A stretch of DNA of 64,000 bases from GAS188 sp963713805 (GCA_963713805.1 CAVQNF010000026.1:186001-250000); one strand, 5' to 3'; positions 19,901 to 29,054 are shown, counted from the first letter of the stretch. Notes: generated from the sequence alone by a model not told the origin. Program-made: numbers and translations.

Positions 19901-20329
19901 CTGCAGGTCAAGCTCACCGGGATGACGCCGTCGCGCCATGTCGTGACCTGCAATGGCCGCCGGTTGCCGCTGACCTCGACCGGCGTCGCCGGCACGGCGG
20001 TCGCCGGCGTGCGGTTCAAGGCCTGGCAGGCCGCCTCGGGACTCCATCCGACCCTCAAGGCGGACACGCCGCTGACTTTCGACCTCGTCGATAGCTGGAA
20101 CGGTCTTTCACTGGGCGGCTGCGTCTATCATGTGGGCCATCCCGAAGGCCGGAACCCGGATGTTTTTCCTGTGAATTCGCGGGAGGCCGAGGCGCGCCGC
20201 CTCGCTCGTTTCGAGGACCGCGGACATACTGCCGGCCGAATCGAGCCGCCATCCGAAAACCCGCCGGGAGAATTCCCCTTGACGCTCGACTTGAGGCGTC
20301 CAAATCCGGATACGCGTCTTGGCTCTTGA
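16940..20329 (+). CDS. transglutaminase-like protein fused to DUF2126 (putative amidoligase)
   Basis: A very long cytoplasmic protein (1129 residues from the GTG at 16940, which has GGAAGGA seven bases upstream; an ATG at 16919 is the alternative). It has an N-terminal transglutaminase N-domain (VALRHVTSYRYDHPIGLGPQ) and a transglutaminase core with the triad Cys180 (GSGSCRDSAWLL), His229 (DLHAWAEAY) and Asp245 (GFDATSG). A long DUF2126 region follows from 'LTMGGEPTFVSIDD' to the C-terminus, described as a putative amidoligase. It is the first gene of a coupled operon with the circularly permuted ATP-grasp/alpha-E gene and a second transglutaminase. The operon is known from comparative genomics and its product is not established. 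A triple AKPWP repeat sits at about residues 510-524. Confidence 0.93.
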   Translation: MGILVALRHVTSYRYDHPIGLGPQTVRLCPAPYCRTRVPSYSLKVSPARHFVNWQQDPLGNSIARIVLPERTRSFEVEVGLTAEMVPINPFDFFTEPYAEEFPFAYPDELAGELAPYLETASGGEKLSAFLASLPKERRRTVEFLVELNERVHGDVRYVVRMEPGVQEPEETLSRGSGSCRDSAWLLVEVLRRLGVAARFVSGYLIQLRVDREPLEGPKGPERDVADLHAWAEAYLPGAGWIGFDATSGLLCGEGHLPLAAAPHYRSAAPISGGVEPAKVDFGFDIRVERISEAPRVTKPFSDESWRKLDALGMQVDGDLAAQDVRLTMGGEPTFVSIDDLELAEWRTAAIGPAKPALADKLVRRLRERFAPGGLLHHGQGKWYPGESQPRFAFALYWRDDGKPIWGDDSLIAGEGASPPATLEDAERFSQELAERLGIAPDHVIAAYEDAAHWRDKEGELPVNTSPADSKIGDEEKRARLERVFARGLDTACGFVLPIRRGEGDEKGEPAKPWPAKPWPAKPWTSERWRLRRERLILAPGDAPLGARLPLASLPWLAPADYPYVIEQDPLEERGALPDVGRGTPLATSASGRSAASRETLPGTTGALEAEAPPRSAKGAVRTALTIELRDKALCVFMPPLARVEDYLELVAAIEDTARRAKLPVRIEGYPPPFDPRIRVIKVTPDPGVIEVNVHPAASWRELVSITLGVHEDARRTGLGAEKFLMDGRHIGTGGGNHVVLGGATPATSPFLRRPDLLKSLLIYWQRHPALSYLFAGLFVGPTSQAPRVDEARHEALYELEIAMAKVPAPGEGMVPPWLVDRLFRHLLVDMTGNSHRAEICIDKLYAPGAPTGRLGLVEFRAFEMPPDARMSLAQQLLMRALVAWFWREPRRGHLVRWGTTLHDRFMLPEFIWADFLEVLSDLREAGYPFDPAWFEAQREFRFPLYGAIERSGLRLELRQALEPWHVLGEESVAGSAARPVDSSVERLQVKLTGMTPSRHVVTCNGRRLPLTSTGVAGTAVAGVRFKAWQAASGLHPTLKADTPLTFDLVDSWNGLSLGGCVYHVGHPEGRNPDVFPVNSREAEARRLARFEDRGHTAGRIEPPSENPPGEFPLTLDLRRPNPDTRLGS
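18467..18511 (+). repeat. three perfect 15-bp tandem repeats inside the DUF2126 gene
   Basis: The unit ccagcaaagccttgg occurs three times without mismatch, adding (P)AKPW repeats to a linker of the protein just before the family-conserved 'SERWRLRRERL' stretch. The unit keeps the frame, so copy-number change would lengthen or shorten the linker by five residues. Confidence 0.9.
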
Positions 20330-22845
20330 CCGCACCAACGCCGCCCCGAGTTCGCATACGAGGCGCCGAGAAGCGCCTCGCCTCGTGGACGGCGGGCTAT
20401 GCGTGCTTGCCGGGCGTTTACGACGAATTCCTCGGCGAGGACGGCAAGCCGCGCCCGCTGTGGCTGCATTTCCTGCATGCGCTCGCCGAGCTCGACGCCG
20501 CGGAGATTTCGCGCCGCTTCGCATCCGCGGACCGGCATATCCGCGACATGGGAATCTCCTATCGCGTCTATGGCGAGACGGGCGAGCGCTCCTGGCCGTT
20601 GAGCCATCTTCCCCTCCTGATCGGCGAGAGCGAGTGGCGCGATGTCGCGGCCGGGATCGAGCAGCGAGCGCGCCTCCTCGAAGCGCTTCTCGGCGATCTC
20701 TACGGCGAAGCGCGCCTCGTCGCGAACGGTGACCTTCCAGCCGCCGCCGTCACCGGAAGCGCAAATTTCCTGCGCGCCCTTCAGGGTGTGAAGCCGCCCG
20801 GCGGCCGCCATCTCCATCTTTACGCCGCCGATCTCGGACGAGGGCCCGACGGGCGATGGTGGGTGCTGGGGGACCGCGCCCAGGCGCCGTCAGGGGCGGG
20901 ATATGCGCTCGAGAACCGGCTCGTGCTCTCGCGCGCCTTGCCGCTTCTCTACAGCGAAATGAATGTCGAGCGCCTCGCCCCCTTCTTCCAGGCGTTTCGC
21001 ACCGGGCTGGGTGGCGGGGCTGGGCGTTCCGAGCCGCGCATATGCCTCCTGACGCCGGGGCCCTTCAGCGAAACCTATTTCGAGCAGGCCTATCTCGCGC
21101 GCTATCTCGGCTTCCTGCTCGTCGAGGGCGACGACCTGATCATGCGCGAGGGCCGCGTGCATGTGCGCACCATCGCGGGCCTCAAGCGCGCCGACGTCAT
21201 CTGGCGTCGCGTCGATGGCGACTTCACCGACCCGCTCGACCTCAACGCCGCCTCCCGCCTCGGCGTGCCGGGGCTGACGCAAGCCTTGCGCGACAACAAT
21301 GTGGTGGTCGCCAACATGCCGGGGTCCGGCATCGTCGAGGCACCGGCCTTGCTGAGCTTCCTCCCGGGCTTGAGCCGGCGCTTGCTGGGAGAGGAGCTGG
21401 CGCTCCCCAATGTCGCTACCTGGTGGTGCGGCCAGCCGCGCGAGCGCGACGAGGTCATCGAGCGCCTCGACCGGATGGCGATCGGGGGCGCCTTCGGGGA
21501 TGGGGTGCCGGGATTCGCGCCCGCCGCGACCCTTGTCGGAAGCGAGCTTTGCGCGCAGGACCGGGCGCGCCTGATCGATGCGATGCGGCGGCGCGGCGCC
21601 GATTACGTCGGCCAGGAGGTGGTGAAGCTTTCGACCACGCCCTTCTGGGAGGATGGCCGTCTCTCGCCGCGCCCCTTCACCTTGCGCGTCTTCGCCGCCG
21701 CGACCCCGGAGGGCTGGCGTGTGATGCCCGGAGGCTTCTGCCGCATCTCCGATCGAGCCGACGCACGCGCCTTCTCGATGGGGGAGGGTGTGCGCTCCGC
21801 CGACGTCTGGGTGCTCGGCGACAAGCCGGCCGAGATGGTCACGCTCCTGCCGCAGAGCGAAGCCGTCAAGGTGCGCCGACTCATGGGCAATCTGCCGAGC
21901 CGCGCCGCCGACAATTTGTTTTGGCTCGGACGCTATCTCGAACGCGCCGAGGCGACGCTGCGCCTGATCCGCTGTCTCTGCGGTCGCTCCATCGAGACCG
22001 ATTCCATTTCACGCGGAACGCGCCCGACGGTGGAACGCCTGCAGCGCCTGCTGATCGCCTGGGGCGCCGTGCCGAAGCCGCAAAAGGGCAGCGCGGTCGC
22101 GGCATTCGCATCCACGGCGCTTCACCGGAGCGAGAACTACGGCTCCGCCGTCGCGCTGTCGCGCGAGGCGCTGCGCACCGCGTCCACGATCCGGGAGCGC
22201 CTGTCGCCGGATGCCTGGCGGCTCGTCGTCGCCCTCGAGGCGCGGCTCGACATCGCGGATGAGTCGTTGCCGCCGGAGGTCGAGGCCTTCGAGCGCGCCG
22301 ACCAGGCCTTGCGGGCCCTCGCGGCGCTTTCCGGCCTCATGCAGGAGAACATCAATCGCGTCGCCGGCTGGCGGTTTCTCGACATGGGACGGCGCATCGA
22401 GCGCGGCATCGACACCTGCCGCTTCGCGCGCCTTTTCGCGGCGCCGGACGCCACGGCGGACGATCTCGACGTGGTGCTCGATCTCATCGATTCGCAGATC
22501 ACCTATCGCTCGCGCTACCGCGCCGGCGTGGCGCTCGCGCCGGCGCGCGACATGGTGGTGCTCGACCCTTACAATCCGCGCTCGGTGGCCTTCCAGGTCG
22601 CGCAGATCGATGCCCATCTCGCCGACCTTCCCCTGCTGCGCAATGACGGCATTCTCGAAACGCCTCGGCGGATGAGCACGAGCCTCAATTCCGATTTGTC
22701 GGTGATGGAGGCCGAAGAGCTCGACGGCGGCAAGCTTCTCGCCATCGAGCAGCGCATCATGCGGCTCGCCGACGCGGTGGCGGCGCGCTATTTCCTGCAA
22801 GGACCGAGCGCTGCCCGCGCCGACAAGCAACCCGATCTCGCGTGA
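20326..22845 (+). CDS. circularly permuted ATP-grasp type 2 fused to alpha-E domain protein
   Basis: The 839-residue protein starts at a TTG overlapping the upstream stop (TTGA). Residues 1 to about 490 match the circularly permuted ATP-grasp family (COG2308): 'GVYDEFLGEDGKPRPLW', 'NRLVLSRALPLLYSEMNVER', 'GPFSETYFEQAYLARYLGF', 'VVVANMPGSGIVEAPALL' and 'YVGQEVVKLSTTPFW'. Residues from about 520 on form the helical alpha-E domain (COG2307), opening with 'SRAADNLFWLGRYLERAE'. In many bacteria these are two genes; here they are fused. ATP-grasp enzymes join carboxylates to amines, so with DUF2126 and two transglutaminases a peptide- or amide-forming system is inferred. Substrate unknown. Confidence 0.93.
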   Translation: MTAPTPPRVRIRGAEKRLASWTAGYACLPGVYDEFLGEDGKPRPLWLHFLHALAELDAAEISRRFASADRHIRDMGISYRVYGETGERSWPLSHLPLLIGESEWRDVAAGIEQRARLLEALLGDLYGEARLVANGDLPAAAVTGSANFLRALQGVKPPGGRHLHLYAADLGRGPDGRWWVLGDRAQAPSGAGYALENRLVLSRALPLLYSEMNVERLAPFFQAFRTGLGGGAGRSEPRICLLTPGPFSETYFEQAYLARYLGFLLVEGDDLIMREGRVHVRTIAGLKRADVIWRRVDGDFTDPLDLNAASRLGVPGLTQALRDNNVVVANMPGSGIVEAPALLSFLPGLSRRLLGEELALPNVATWWCGQPRERDEVIERLDRMAIGGAFGDGVPGFAPAATLVGSELCAQDRARLIDAMRRRGADYVGQEVVKLSTTPFWEDGRLSPRPFTLRVFAAATPEGWRVMPGGFCRISDRADARAFSMGEGVRSADVWVLGDKPAEMVTLLPQSEAVKVRRLMGNLPSRAADNLFWLGRYLERAEATLRLIRCLCGRSIETDSISRGTRPTVERLQRLLIAWGAVPKPQKGSAVAAFASTALHRSENYGSAVALSREALRTASTIRERLSPDAWRLVVALEARLDIADESLPPEVEAFERADQALRALAALSGLMQENINRVAGWRFLDMGRRIERGIDTCRFARLFAAPDATADDLDVVLDLIDSQITYRSRYRAGVALAPARDMVVLDPYNPRSVAFQVAQIDAHLADLPLLRNDGILETPRRMSTSLNSDLSVMEAEELDGGKLLAIEQRIMRLADAVAARYFLQGPSAARADKQPDLA

Positions 22846-23732
22846 TCTACGACGTCCGCCACGTCACCACCTATTCTTATGACGCGCCGGTCGCCTTCGC
22901 GCGCTGCGCGTTGCGTTTGCTGCCGCGCGACGAGAAGCATCAGCACGTGCTGTCCTCGGGCCTCGAAATCGATCCCTCGCCCGCTGATGCGCGTCGAGCG
23001 GCAGGACTTCTTCGGCAACCGCGTCGTCGATCTCGTGCTGGAGACGGCGCATCGCCGGTTGCGTGTCGAAGCCCGCTCGCGCGTGGATGTCCGGCGTGAC
23101 GAGCCTTCCTTGTTGCGCGCCAGCCGGCGTGGGAGGAGGTCAACCGGCAGGCCTTCGCCTCGCACGCGCTCGGACCTTCCTCGCCGGCCCATTTCGTCTA
23201 TGCGAGCCGGCTCGTGCCCTTGCTCGAGCCGATCACCCGATATGCTGGCGAGAGCTTTCCGGCCCGAACGGCGATCATCGACGGCGCGGCCGATCTCATG
23301 CATCGCATCCGGGCGGATTTCCTCTATGACCCCAAGGCGACGGCGATCTCGACGCCGCTCATCGAAGCCTTCGAGCAGCGCGGCGGTGTCTGCCAGGATT
23401 TTGCCCATGTCATGATCGCGGCCTTGCGCGGGCTCGGCCTGCCGGCCGCCTATGTCAGCGGCTACATCCGCACCCTTCCGGCCGCCGGCAAGGAGCGCCT
23501 CGAAGGCGCGGATGCGAGCCATGCCTGGGTGTCGCTCTGGTGCGGCCCCGAGGAAGGCTGGATCGGCTTCGATCCGACGAACGACATGGAGGTCGCGAAC
23601 GAGCATGTCGTTCTCGCGAGCGGCCGCGATTATGACGATATCTCGCCGATCCACGGCATCCTGCTCGGGCCGGGCGAGCAGGAGATCGACGTCGGGGTGG
23701 ACGTGGTGCCCTGGACCGGCGCGGCGGCTTGA
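22842..23732 (+). pseudogene. transglutaminase family protein, two frameshifts
   Basis: The GTG at 22842 overlaps the previous stop (GTGA). The N-terminus 'VRHVTTYSYDAPVAFARCAL' is the transglutaminase N-domain. An extra C near 22981 and a missing C near 23123 shift the frame out and back. Read through, the sequence is normal: 'MRVERQDFFGNRVVDLVLE', then the core with the catalytic Cys in 'GGVCQDFAHVMIAALRGLG', His in 'DASHAWVSLW' and Asp in 'GWIGFDPTNDMEV'. About 297 residues would result. The two opposite indels, both in C runs, fit sequencing error as well as mutation. It closes the DUF2126/ATP-grasp operon. Confidence 0.88.
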
Positions 23733-23831
23733 CTTCCAAGACCTGGGATTTCGGCGCGACGCAGGCGCCTTGACAGCCACGCGGGCGCAGGCGCAGGCGA
23801 ATGCGCAGCGAGCCAATCGAGGAACGCTGCC

Positions 23832-25052
23832 GTGGAGGACCGAACGAACTTGCAAAAGCGCGTTCTCTTGATCGTCGGGGGCGGAATTGCGGCCTACAAG
23901 ACGCTCGAGCTCATCCGGACCTTGCGCAAGCGCGGCCTTGCCGTTCGCTGCATCCTGACGCGCGCCGGACACGAGTTCGTGACGCCGCTCTCGCTCGCGA
24001 GCCTCAGCGGCGACAAGGTCCATGAGGACCTGTTCTCGCTCACCGACGAAGTCGAGATGGGCCATATCGAGTTGTCACGCGAGGCCGACCTTTTGGTGGT
24101 GGCGCCGGCAACCGCCGACCTCCTCGCCAAGATGGCGAGCGGCGCGGCGAACGACCTCGCCTCGACCGCGCTGCTCGCGACCGACAAGCCGATCCTCGCG
24201 GCGCCCGCGATGAATGTGCGCATGTGGCTGCATGCCGCGACGCAGCGCAATCTTTCGCGGCTTAAGGCCGACGGCGTGAGCTTCGTCGGACCGGGTGAAG
24301 GCGAGATGGCCTGCGGCGAGTTCGGGCCGGGCCGCATGGCCGAGCCGGTCGAGATCGCCGATGCGATCGACAAGATGCTCGGCCGAACGAACACGCAAAA
24401 GCCGCTCGCCGGCCGGCGCGTCGTCGTCACTTCCGGGCCGACCGTCGAGCCCATCGACCCTGTGCGGTTCCTTTCAAACCGTTCGTCGGGCAGGCAAGGC
24501 CATGCGATCGCGGCGGCAGCGGCGGCAGCGGGCGCCGAGGTGGTGCTGGTGTCGGGTCCCGTGTCGTTACCCGATCCCCCGGGCGTGCGCACCACCCATG
24601 TCGAGACCGCGGTCGAGATGCTCGCGGCCGTCGAGGCCGCGCTGCCCGCCGACATCGGGGTGTTCTGCGCCGCCGTCGCCGATTGGCGGGTCGAGCCGGC
24701 CTGGCAGAAGATCAAGAAAGGGAAGGCCGGGGCGCCTTCGCTCGCCCTGATCGAGAACCCCGATATTTTGGCGACCATCGGCCATCATGCGCGCCGCCCC
24801 CGCATCGTCGTCGGCTTCGCGGCCGAGACCGAAAGGATGCTCGACCATGCGCGCGCCAAGCTCGCCAAGAAGGGATGCGACATGATCGTCGCAAACGACG
24901 TCGGAGGGGGAGCCCGCGTCATGGGAGGCGAGCGCAACACGGTGCATCTCGTGACCGAGGACGGGGTCGAGGATTGGCCGACGCTCGACAAGGGCGAGGT
25001 CGCCCGCCGCCTCGTCGAGCGCTTGGCGGTGCTCCTCGCCGCCCGGCCATGA
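23832..25052 (+). CDS. coaBC: bifunctional phosphopantothenoylcysteine decarboxylase/phosphopantothenate-cysteine ligase
   Basis: A 406-residue CoaBC, which makes 4'-phosphopantetheine in coenzyme A synthesis. The N-terminal flavoprotein decarboxylase (1-185) has the catalytic His in EMGHIELSREAD, the PAMNVRMW motif and the Cys lid 'GEMACGEFGPGRMAEP'. The C-terminal ligase begins at 'RRVVVTSGPTVEPIDPVRF' with 'SNRSSGRQGHAIAAAA'. The start is a GTG at 23832 with a weak Shine-Dalgarno. The stop overlaps the ATG of dut, an arrangement conserved across proteobacteria. Confidence 0.96.
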   Translation: MEDRTNLQKRVLLIVGGGIAAYKTLELIRTLRKRGLAVRCILTRAGHEFVTPLSLASLSGDKVHEDLFSLTDEVEMGHIELSREADLLVVAPATADLLAKMASGAANDLASTALLATDKPILAAPAMNVRMWLHAATQRNLSRLKADGVSFVGPGEGEMACGEFGPGRMAEPVEIADAIDKMLGRTNTQKPLAGRRVVVTSGPTVEPIDPVRFLSNRSSGRQGHAIAAAAAAAGAEVVLVSGPVSLPDPPGVRTTHVETAVEMLAAVEAALPADIGVFCAAVADWRVEPAWQKIKKGKAGAPSLALIENPDILATIGHHARRPRIVVGFAAETERMLDHARAKLAKKGCDMIVANDVGGGARVMGGERNTVHLVTEDGVEDWPTLDKGEVARRLVERLAVLLAARP

Positions 25053-25525
25053 GCCTCCCGCGCGTGAGCCGGGCCACACCCTCCCTCGACATCGTCCGGC
25101 TGCCGCATGCGCAGGATCTGCCGCTGCCGCGCTACGAGACTGAGGGCGCCGCGGGGCTCGACCTTCTCGCGGCCGTCGACGCGGCAAACCCCTTGAAGCT
25201 CGAGCCGGGGGCTCGGGCGCTCGTGCCTTGCGGCATCGTCATCGAGCTTCCGGACGGCCATGAGGGGCAGGTGCGGCCGCGTTCGGGCCTCGCGCTGAAG
25301 CACGGGATCACCGTGCTCAACGCGCCCGGCACGATCGATCAGGATTACCGCGGCGAAGTCTCGGTGCTGCTCATCAATCTCGGCGACCGGGATTTCGAGA
25401 TCGGGCGCGGCCTGCGCATCGCCCAGCTCGTGGTCGCGCCGGTGACGCGCGTGACGCCGCGAGATGCCCGCACGCTCACCGAAACGGCGCGCGGGGCGGG
25501 CGGCTACGGCTCGACGGATGCCTGA
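25049..25525 (+). CDS. dut: dUTP diphosphatase
   Basis: The ATG at 25049 overlaps the coaBC stop (ATGA). The 158-residue trimeric dUTPase hydrolyses dUTP to dUMP and PPi, keeping uracil out of DNA and feeding thymidylate synthesis. All five family motifs are visible: 'TEGAAGLDLLA', 'RPRSGLALKHG', 'NAPGTIDQDYRGEV', 'RIAQLVVAPV' and the C-terminal 'RGAGGYGSTD' loop that closes over the substrate. Confidence 0.97.
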   Translation: MSLPRVSRATPSLDIVRLPHAQDLPLPRYETEGAAGLDLLAAVDAANPLKLEPGARALVPCGIVIELPDGHEGQVRPRSGLALKHGITVLNAPGTIDQDYRGEVSVLLINLGDRDFEIGRGLRIAQLVVAPVTRVTPRDARTLTETARGAGGYGSTDA

Positions 25526-25546
25526 GGCGGCGCCCGCGTCCGCCAA

Positions 25547-25987
25547 TCACTGCGCGGCTTCGCTCGCGGCGGCTTTGGCGCTCTTCTTTGCTGCCTTCGC
25601 CTCGATACGGGCGGTCTTGGCTTCGGCCGTCTCGGCGCGCTCGACGATGCGAGCCGACTTGCCGCGGCGGTCGCGCAGATAATAAAGCTTGGCGCGCCGC
25701 ACCTTGCCGCGCCGTATCACCTTCACCGATTCGATCATCGGCGAGTAGACCGGAAAGACGCGCTCGACGCCCTCGCCGTAGGAAATCTTGCGCACCGTGA
25801 AATTCTCGTTGATGCCCGCACCGGAGCGGCCGATGCAGACGCCCTCATAGGCCTGGACACGGCTCCGCTCACCCTCGACCACCTTGACATTCACCTGGAG
25901 CGTGTCGCCCGGCTGGAAATCGGGGATTTGGCGCGTGGCCGTGAGCTTGGCCATCTCGTCGCGCTCGAGCGTCTCGATGATGTTCAT
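25547..25987 (-). CDS. rplS: 50S ribosomal protein L19
   Basis: The 146-residue protein matches bL19 of the large subunit ('FQPGDTLQVNVKVVEGERSR', 'GAGINENFTVRKISYGEGVE', 'KVRRAKLYYLRDRRGKSARI'). A lysine- and alanine-rich tail of about 30 residues (EAKAAKKSAKAAASEAAQ) extends beyond the usual end, as is frequent in alphaproteobacteria. It converges with coaBC-dut. The usual trmD/rimM neighbours are not in view; the next gene upstream is a divergent MscS-type gene. Confidence 0.97.
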   Translation of the reverse strand: MNIIETLERDEMAKLTATRQIPDFQPGDTLQVNVKVVEGERSRVQAYEGVCIGRSGAGINENFTVRKISYGEGVERVFPVYSPMIESVKVIRRGKVRRAKLYYLRDRRGKSARIVERAETAEAKTARIEAKAAKKSAKAAASEAAQ

Positions 25988-26324
25988 GGCGGGGATCCTT
26001 TACCGATGGGTCGAGCTTTGCGCGGGACCCGGCTTTTCGGCGTGCTGTTGTGATTTTGAGCGGGCTCGATACACCAATGGCCCGGCGCTGTCGATAGAGT
26101 GGGGCGGAACCGGGCGGCCTTGATCCTGGCGCGCGGCCCCTTCACGCCTCGTGCCCACCGGTGATCTCCGGGCCTTGGCCAGGCTCAACCGCTCTCGCTC
26201 GCTCGGGCGACTCCGGTTCCGGCTCGACGCGGCGCGCCTGTCTTCCCTTGCGTACCAAAGGTTTTCGTCGCACAAGCATGGCAAAATCCGCTGGCCTCGA
26301 CGCAATGGATGAGAAAGAGGGGTT
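25988..26324. other. 337-bp gap between rplS and the second MscS gene, no gene seen
   Basis: This divergent interval should hold the rplS promoter and the promoter of the second channel gene. I see no convincing short gene, repeat or hairpin. The open frames here are GC-rich shadows. Confidence 0.5.
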
Positions 26325-28537
26325 ATGCGGCGTCTCCTGACCATTCCGGCTGCGGCACTCCTTGCGATCGGCCTTGCCACACCCGCCTGCCCGCAATCGA
26401 AGGATGCGGTGCCGCCGGCTCCAACCACCTCCGCGGCCGACGCGCCGCCGAAAGTGCGCGAGCTTCTCGACCTCATCGGTGACCCTCAGGTTCGCGCCTG
26501 GCTCGACCAGCAGAAGGGCCATGGCGACGTGAAGGCCAGGGCCGCGTCGCGCGATGCCGCCCCACCGCCCGAGGGGGCGGCCGAGCTCGACGCGCTTGTC
26601 GGACGCTTGGGCGAGATGCGCGCCCATGTGGCCGCGCTGATCGCCGCCGTTCCGCACATGGGCGAGGATTTCCGTGCCGCCGAAGGAATGCTCGCGGGCG
26701 AGTTCCAGGGCCGGGAGCTTTGGCGCATGCTGCGCCTGCTCGTCCTGTTCGTCGGCCTCGGGTGCGGCATGGAATGGCTGTTTTGGCGCGCGACGACCCG
26801 CTTCCGCGCCCGCATCGAGGATGTGAGGCTCGAAACCATCGGCGAGAGGCTTCGGGTCGTCGGCTCGCGCTTCGCCTTCGCGGTGGGCCTCGTGCTGAGC
26901 TTCGCCGCGGGCAGCGTCGGGGCCTTCCTGGCCTTCGACTGGCCCCATCTCCCCAAGGAGCTTCTGCTCGGCTATCTCCTGGCGTTCCTGGCGCTCAGGC
27001 TCGCCCTGTCGACCGGCCGCTTCCTCCTGGCGCCGGGACGCCGCCGCGGAGCCGATGTTTCGCGCTTCCGCATCGTGCCGATGACGACGACGGCGGCCCG
27101 CTTCTGGCATTGGCGCATCGCCTTGATGGTCGGCTGGGTCGCCTTCGGCCGGGTGCTCATCGACGACTTCGCGCTTTTCGGCGTTTCGTCGGAGACGCGC
27201 GAGCTCGTCGCCTACGGGCTCGGTCTCGTCTTGCTCGCCATCGCGGTCGATGCCGTTTGGCGAGCGCCTCCTTCGGCCATCTCCACCTCGGCGGAGAGTG
27301 CGGAGGACAGACATCGCCGGCACGCCAGGGCGGCCGGGCTCAGCTTCTTCTTCGTCGTGCTCTGGCTGTTGTGGGTCAGCGGCGCGATGACGCTGTTTTG
27401 GATGGCGGCCCTCGTCATCGCCTTGCCCGCGACCATCCGGACCACCGAGCGCTCGGTCAACCACATATTGCGGCCGCCGGGCCATGAAGAGGCGGGCGCC
27501 GAGCCAGTCGGCGTCGCCGCCGTTTGCCTGGAGCGCGGGCTGCGCAGCCTGATCATCATCGGCGCGATCGTCTCGCTCGCCTACGTCTGGCACGTCGATG
27601 TCGGGGCGATCGCGAGCCGCGACACGCTGGTCACGCGCATCCTGCGCGGGCTCATCACCGCCACCATCGTGGTCCTGGTCGCCGATTTCCTCTGGAACCT
27701 CATCAAGGCCGTGATCGATACGCGCGTGCATCAGGCGGCGGGCGTCGCAGAATCGACGCTCGAGGAAGACCGGCGGCGCGCGCGCCTGCGCACGCTCTTG
27801 CCGATCCTGCGCAACATGCTCTTCGTCGTGATCGTCGTCATCACCGCGCTCATGGGCCTGTCCTCGCTCGGCGTCGAGATCGGCCCCTTGATCGCGAGCG
27901 CGGGCGTCGTCGGCGTCGCGATCGGCTTTGGCGCGCAAACGCTGGTCAAGGACGTCATCAGCGGCATCTTCTACCTGCTCGACGACGCCTTCCGGGTCGG
28001 CGAATACATCCAGAGCGGCAATTATCGGGGCGTGGTCGAATCCTTCAGCCTGCGTTCGGTGAAGCTTCGCCATCAGAACGGCCCGCTCTACACGGTGCCC
28101 TTCGGCGTGCTCGGCGCCATCCAGAACATGAGCCGTGACTGGGCGATCGAGAAGCTCACGATCGGCGTGACCTACGACACCGACATCGACAAGGCGCGCA
28201 AGATCGTCAAGAAAGTCGGGCAGGAACTCGCCCAGGATCCCGAGCTCGCCCCCGGCATATTGGAGCCCCTGAAGATGCAAGGGGTGCAAGCCTTCGGCGA
28301 TTTCGCCATCCAGCTGCGCATGAAGATGATGACCCGGCCGGGCGATGTGCAATTCGCCGCGCGGCGGCGCGCGCTCGCCATGATCAAGAAGGCCTTCGAC
28401 GCGAACGGCATCAATTTCGCCTATCCGACCGTGCAGGTCGCGGGAGGCTCGGGCGCGCGAATGGCGGGAGCGAGGCGATCGACACCGCCGTCGCCCAAAA
28501 GGGGCTCGAGCTCGTCAAGCCGGCGGCCGGCGGGTAG
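26325..28537 (+). CDS. mechanosensitive channel (MscS family), probable frameshift at extreme C-terminus
   Basis: The ATG at 26325 follows AAGAGGGG. About 740 residues: a signal peptide (LLTIPAAALLAIGLATPA), a periplasmic region with coiled-coil character, around ten transmembrane segments, and the MscS domain ('VGVAIGFGAQTLVKDVISGI', then 'FRVGEYIQSGNYRGVVESFS' and 'TVPFGVLGAIQNMSRDWAIE'). The last 35 codons of the simple frame are low-complexity Ser/Arg and run to 28562. A missing base near 28460 would restore a natural end (EAIDTAVAQKGLELVKPAAG) with a stop at 28535-28537. It would act as an osmotic safety valve in the inner membrane, and is a distant paralogue of the gene at 2845-5400. 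Confidence 0.88.
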
Positions 28538-28643
28538 TTCACCTCGGGCGCGCGGTCGATAAAAGCCAAGAGCCCGCTAAATGCTGGGCATCCAACCGAG
28601 ACACGTAGTTGACTCAATAAATAGCGTCCCCTCTATTTCGCTA

Positions 28644-29045
28644 ATGCCGATCGAACTCAGCGAACTATTGTACCTCGCGAGAGGCTATAAGCCCGCCCTG
28701 CAAGTAGGAGATCTACCGCGGGGCATCGCGGATTTCCTTAAGTGCCATCCGGCTATTGTCTTTCTCGGCACAAAAGAAGTTCATAAGATTGTCAGAAAGC
28801 ATCCTGAAATAAAGCTGGAAGAATTACAGTGTCTTCATATTGCGATCAAAGAAGGTGAATATTACTTCGATCAAAGTCGGAATAATTGCGTTACAATATT
28901 TTATAAACCAAAAAATAGGGATGATATATACTTAATTGCTCTTAAAGCGGCTCAGCGTGGTTACGAGGTTTGGGTACAAACATTTCATCGAATTTCACCG
29001 AGCAAGGCGGAGAAAAAGGAAAAAGGGGTGCAAAAAGCTACCTAA
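28644..29045 (+). CDS. AT-rich foreign gene, possible phage-type BECR-fold nuclease domain
   Basis: A 133-residue product (ATG at 28644; an in-frame start at 28581 would add 21 residues) stands out by its AT-rich DNA and codon use. The central part has 'FLKCHPAIVFLGTKEVHKIV', then RKHPEIKLEELQCL, and ends with 'GYEVWVQTFHRISPSKA'. The layout of an HxxxIxRKHP block, a strand-rich middle and a late 'TFHR' resembles the phage-associated barnase-EndoU-ColicinE5/RelE-like (PBECR) domains, but this is a pattern-level judgement and I could not confirm the family. It is followed by a 12-bp stem and lies in an AT-rich insert, so it is likely a recent acquisition. Confidence 0.6.
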   Translation: MPIELSELLYLARGYKPALQVGDLPRGIADFLKCHPAIVFLGTKEVHKIVRKHPEIKLEELQCLHIAIKEGEYYFDQSRNNCVTIFYKPKNRDDIYLIALKAAQRGYEVWVQTFHRISPSKAEKKEKGVQKAT

Positions 29046-29054
29046 ACGAGGGTA

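Noticed and set aside
17474..20047. 857-codon open frame antisense to the DUF2126 gene
   Set aside because: Arg/Asp/Glu-rich, no domain, fully opposite a well-conserved gene.
26142..28352. 736-codon open frame antisense to the second MscS gene
   Set aside because: Low-complexity Arg/Glu/Asp composition, a shadow frame.
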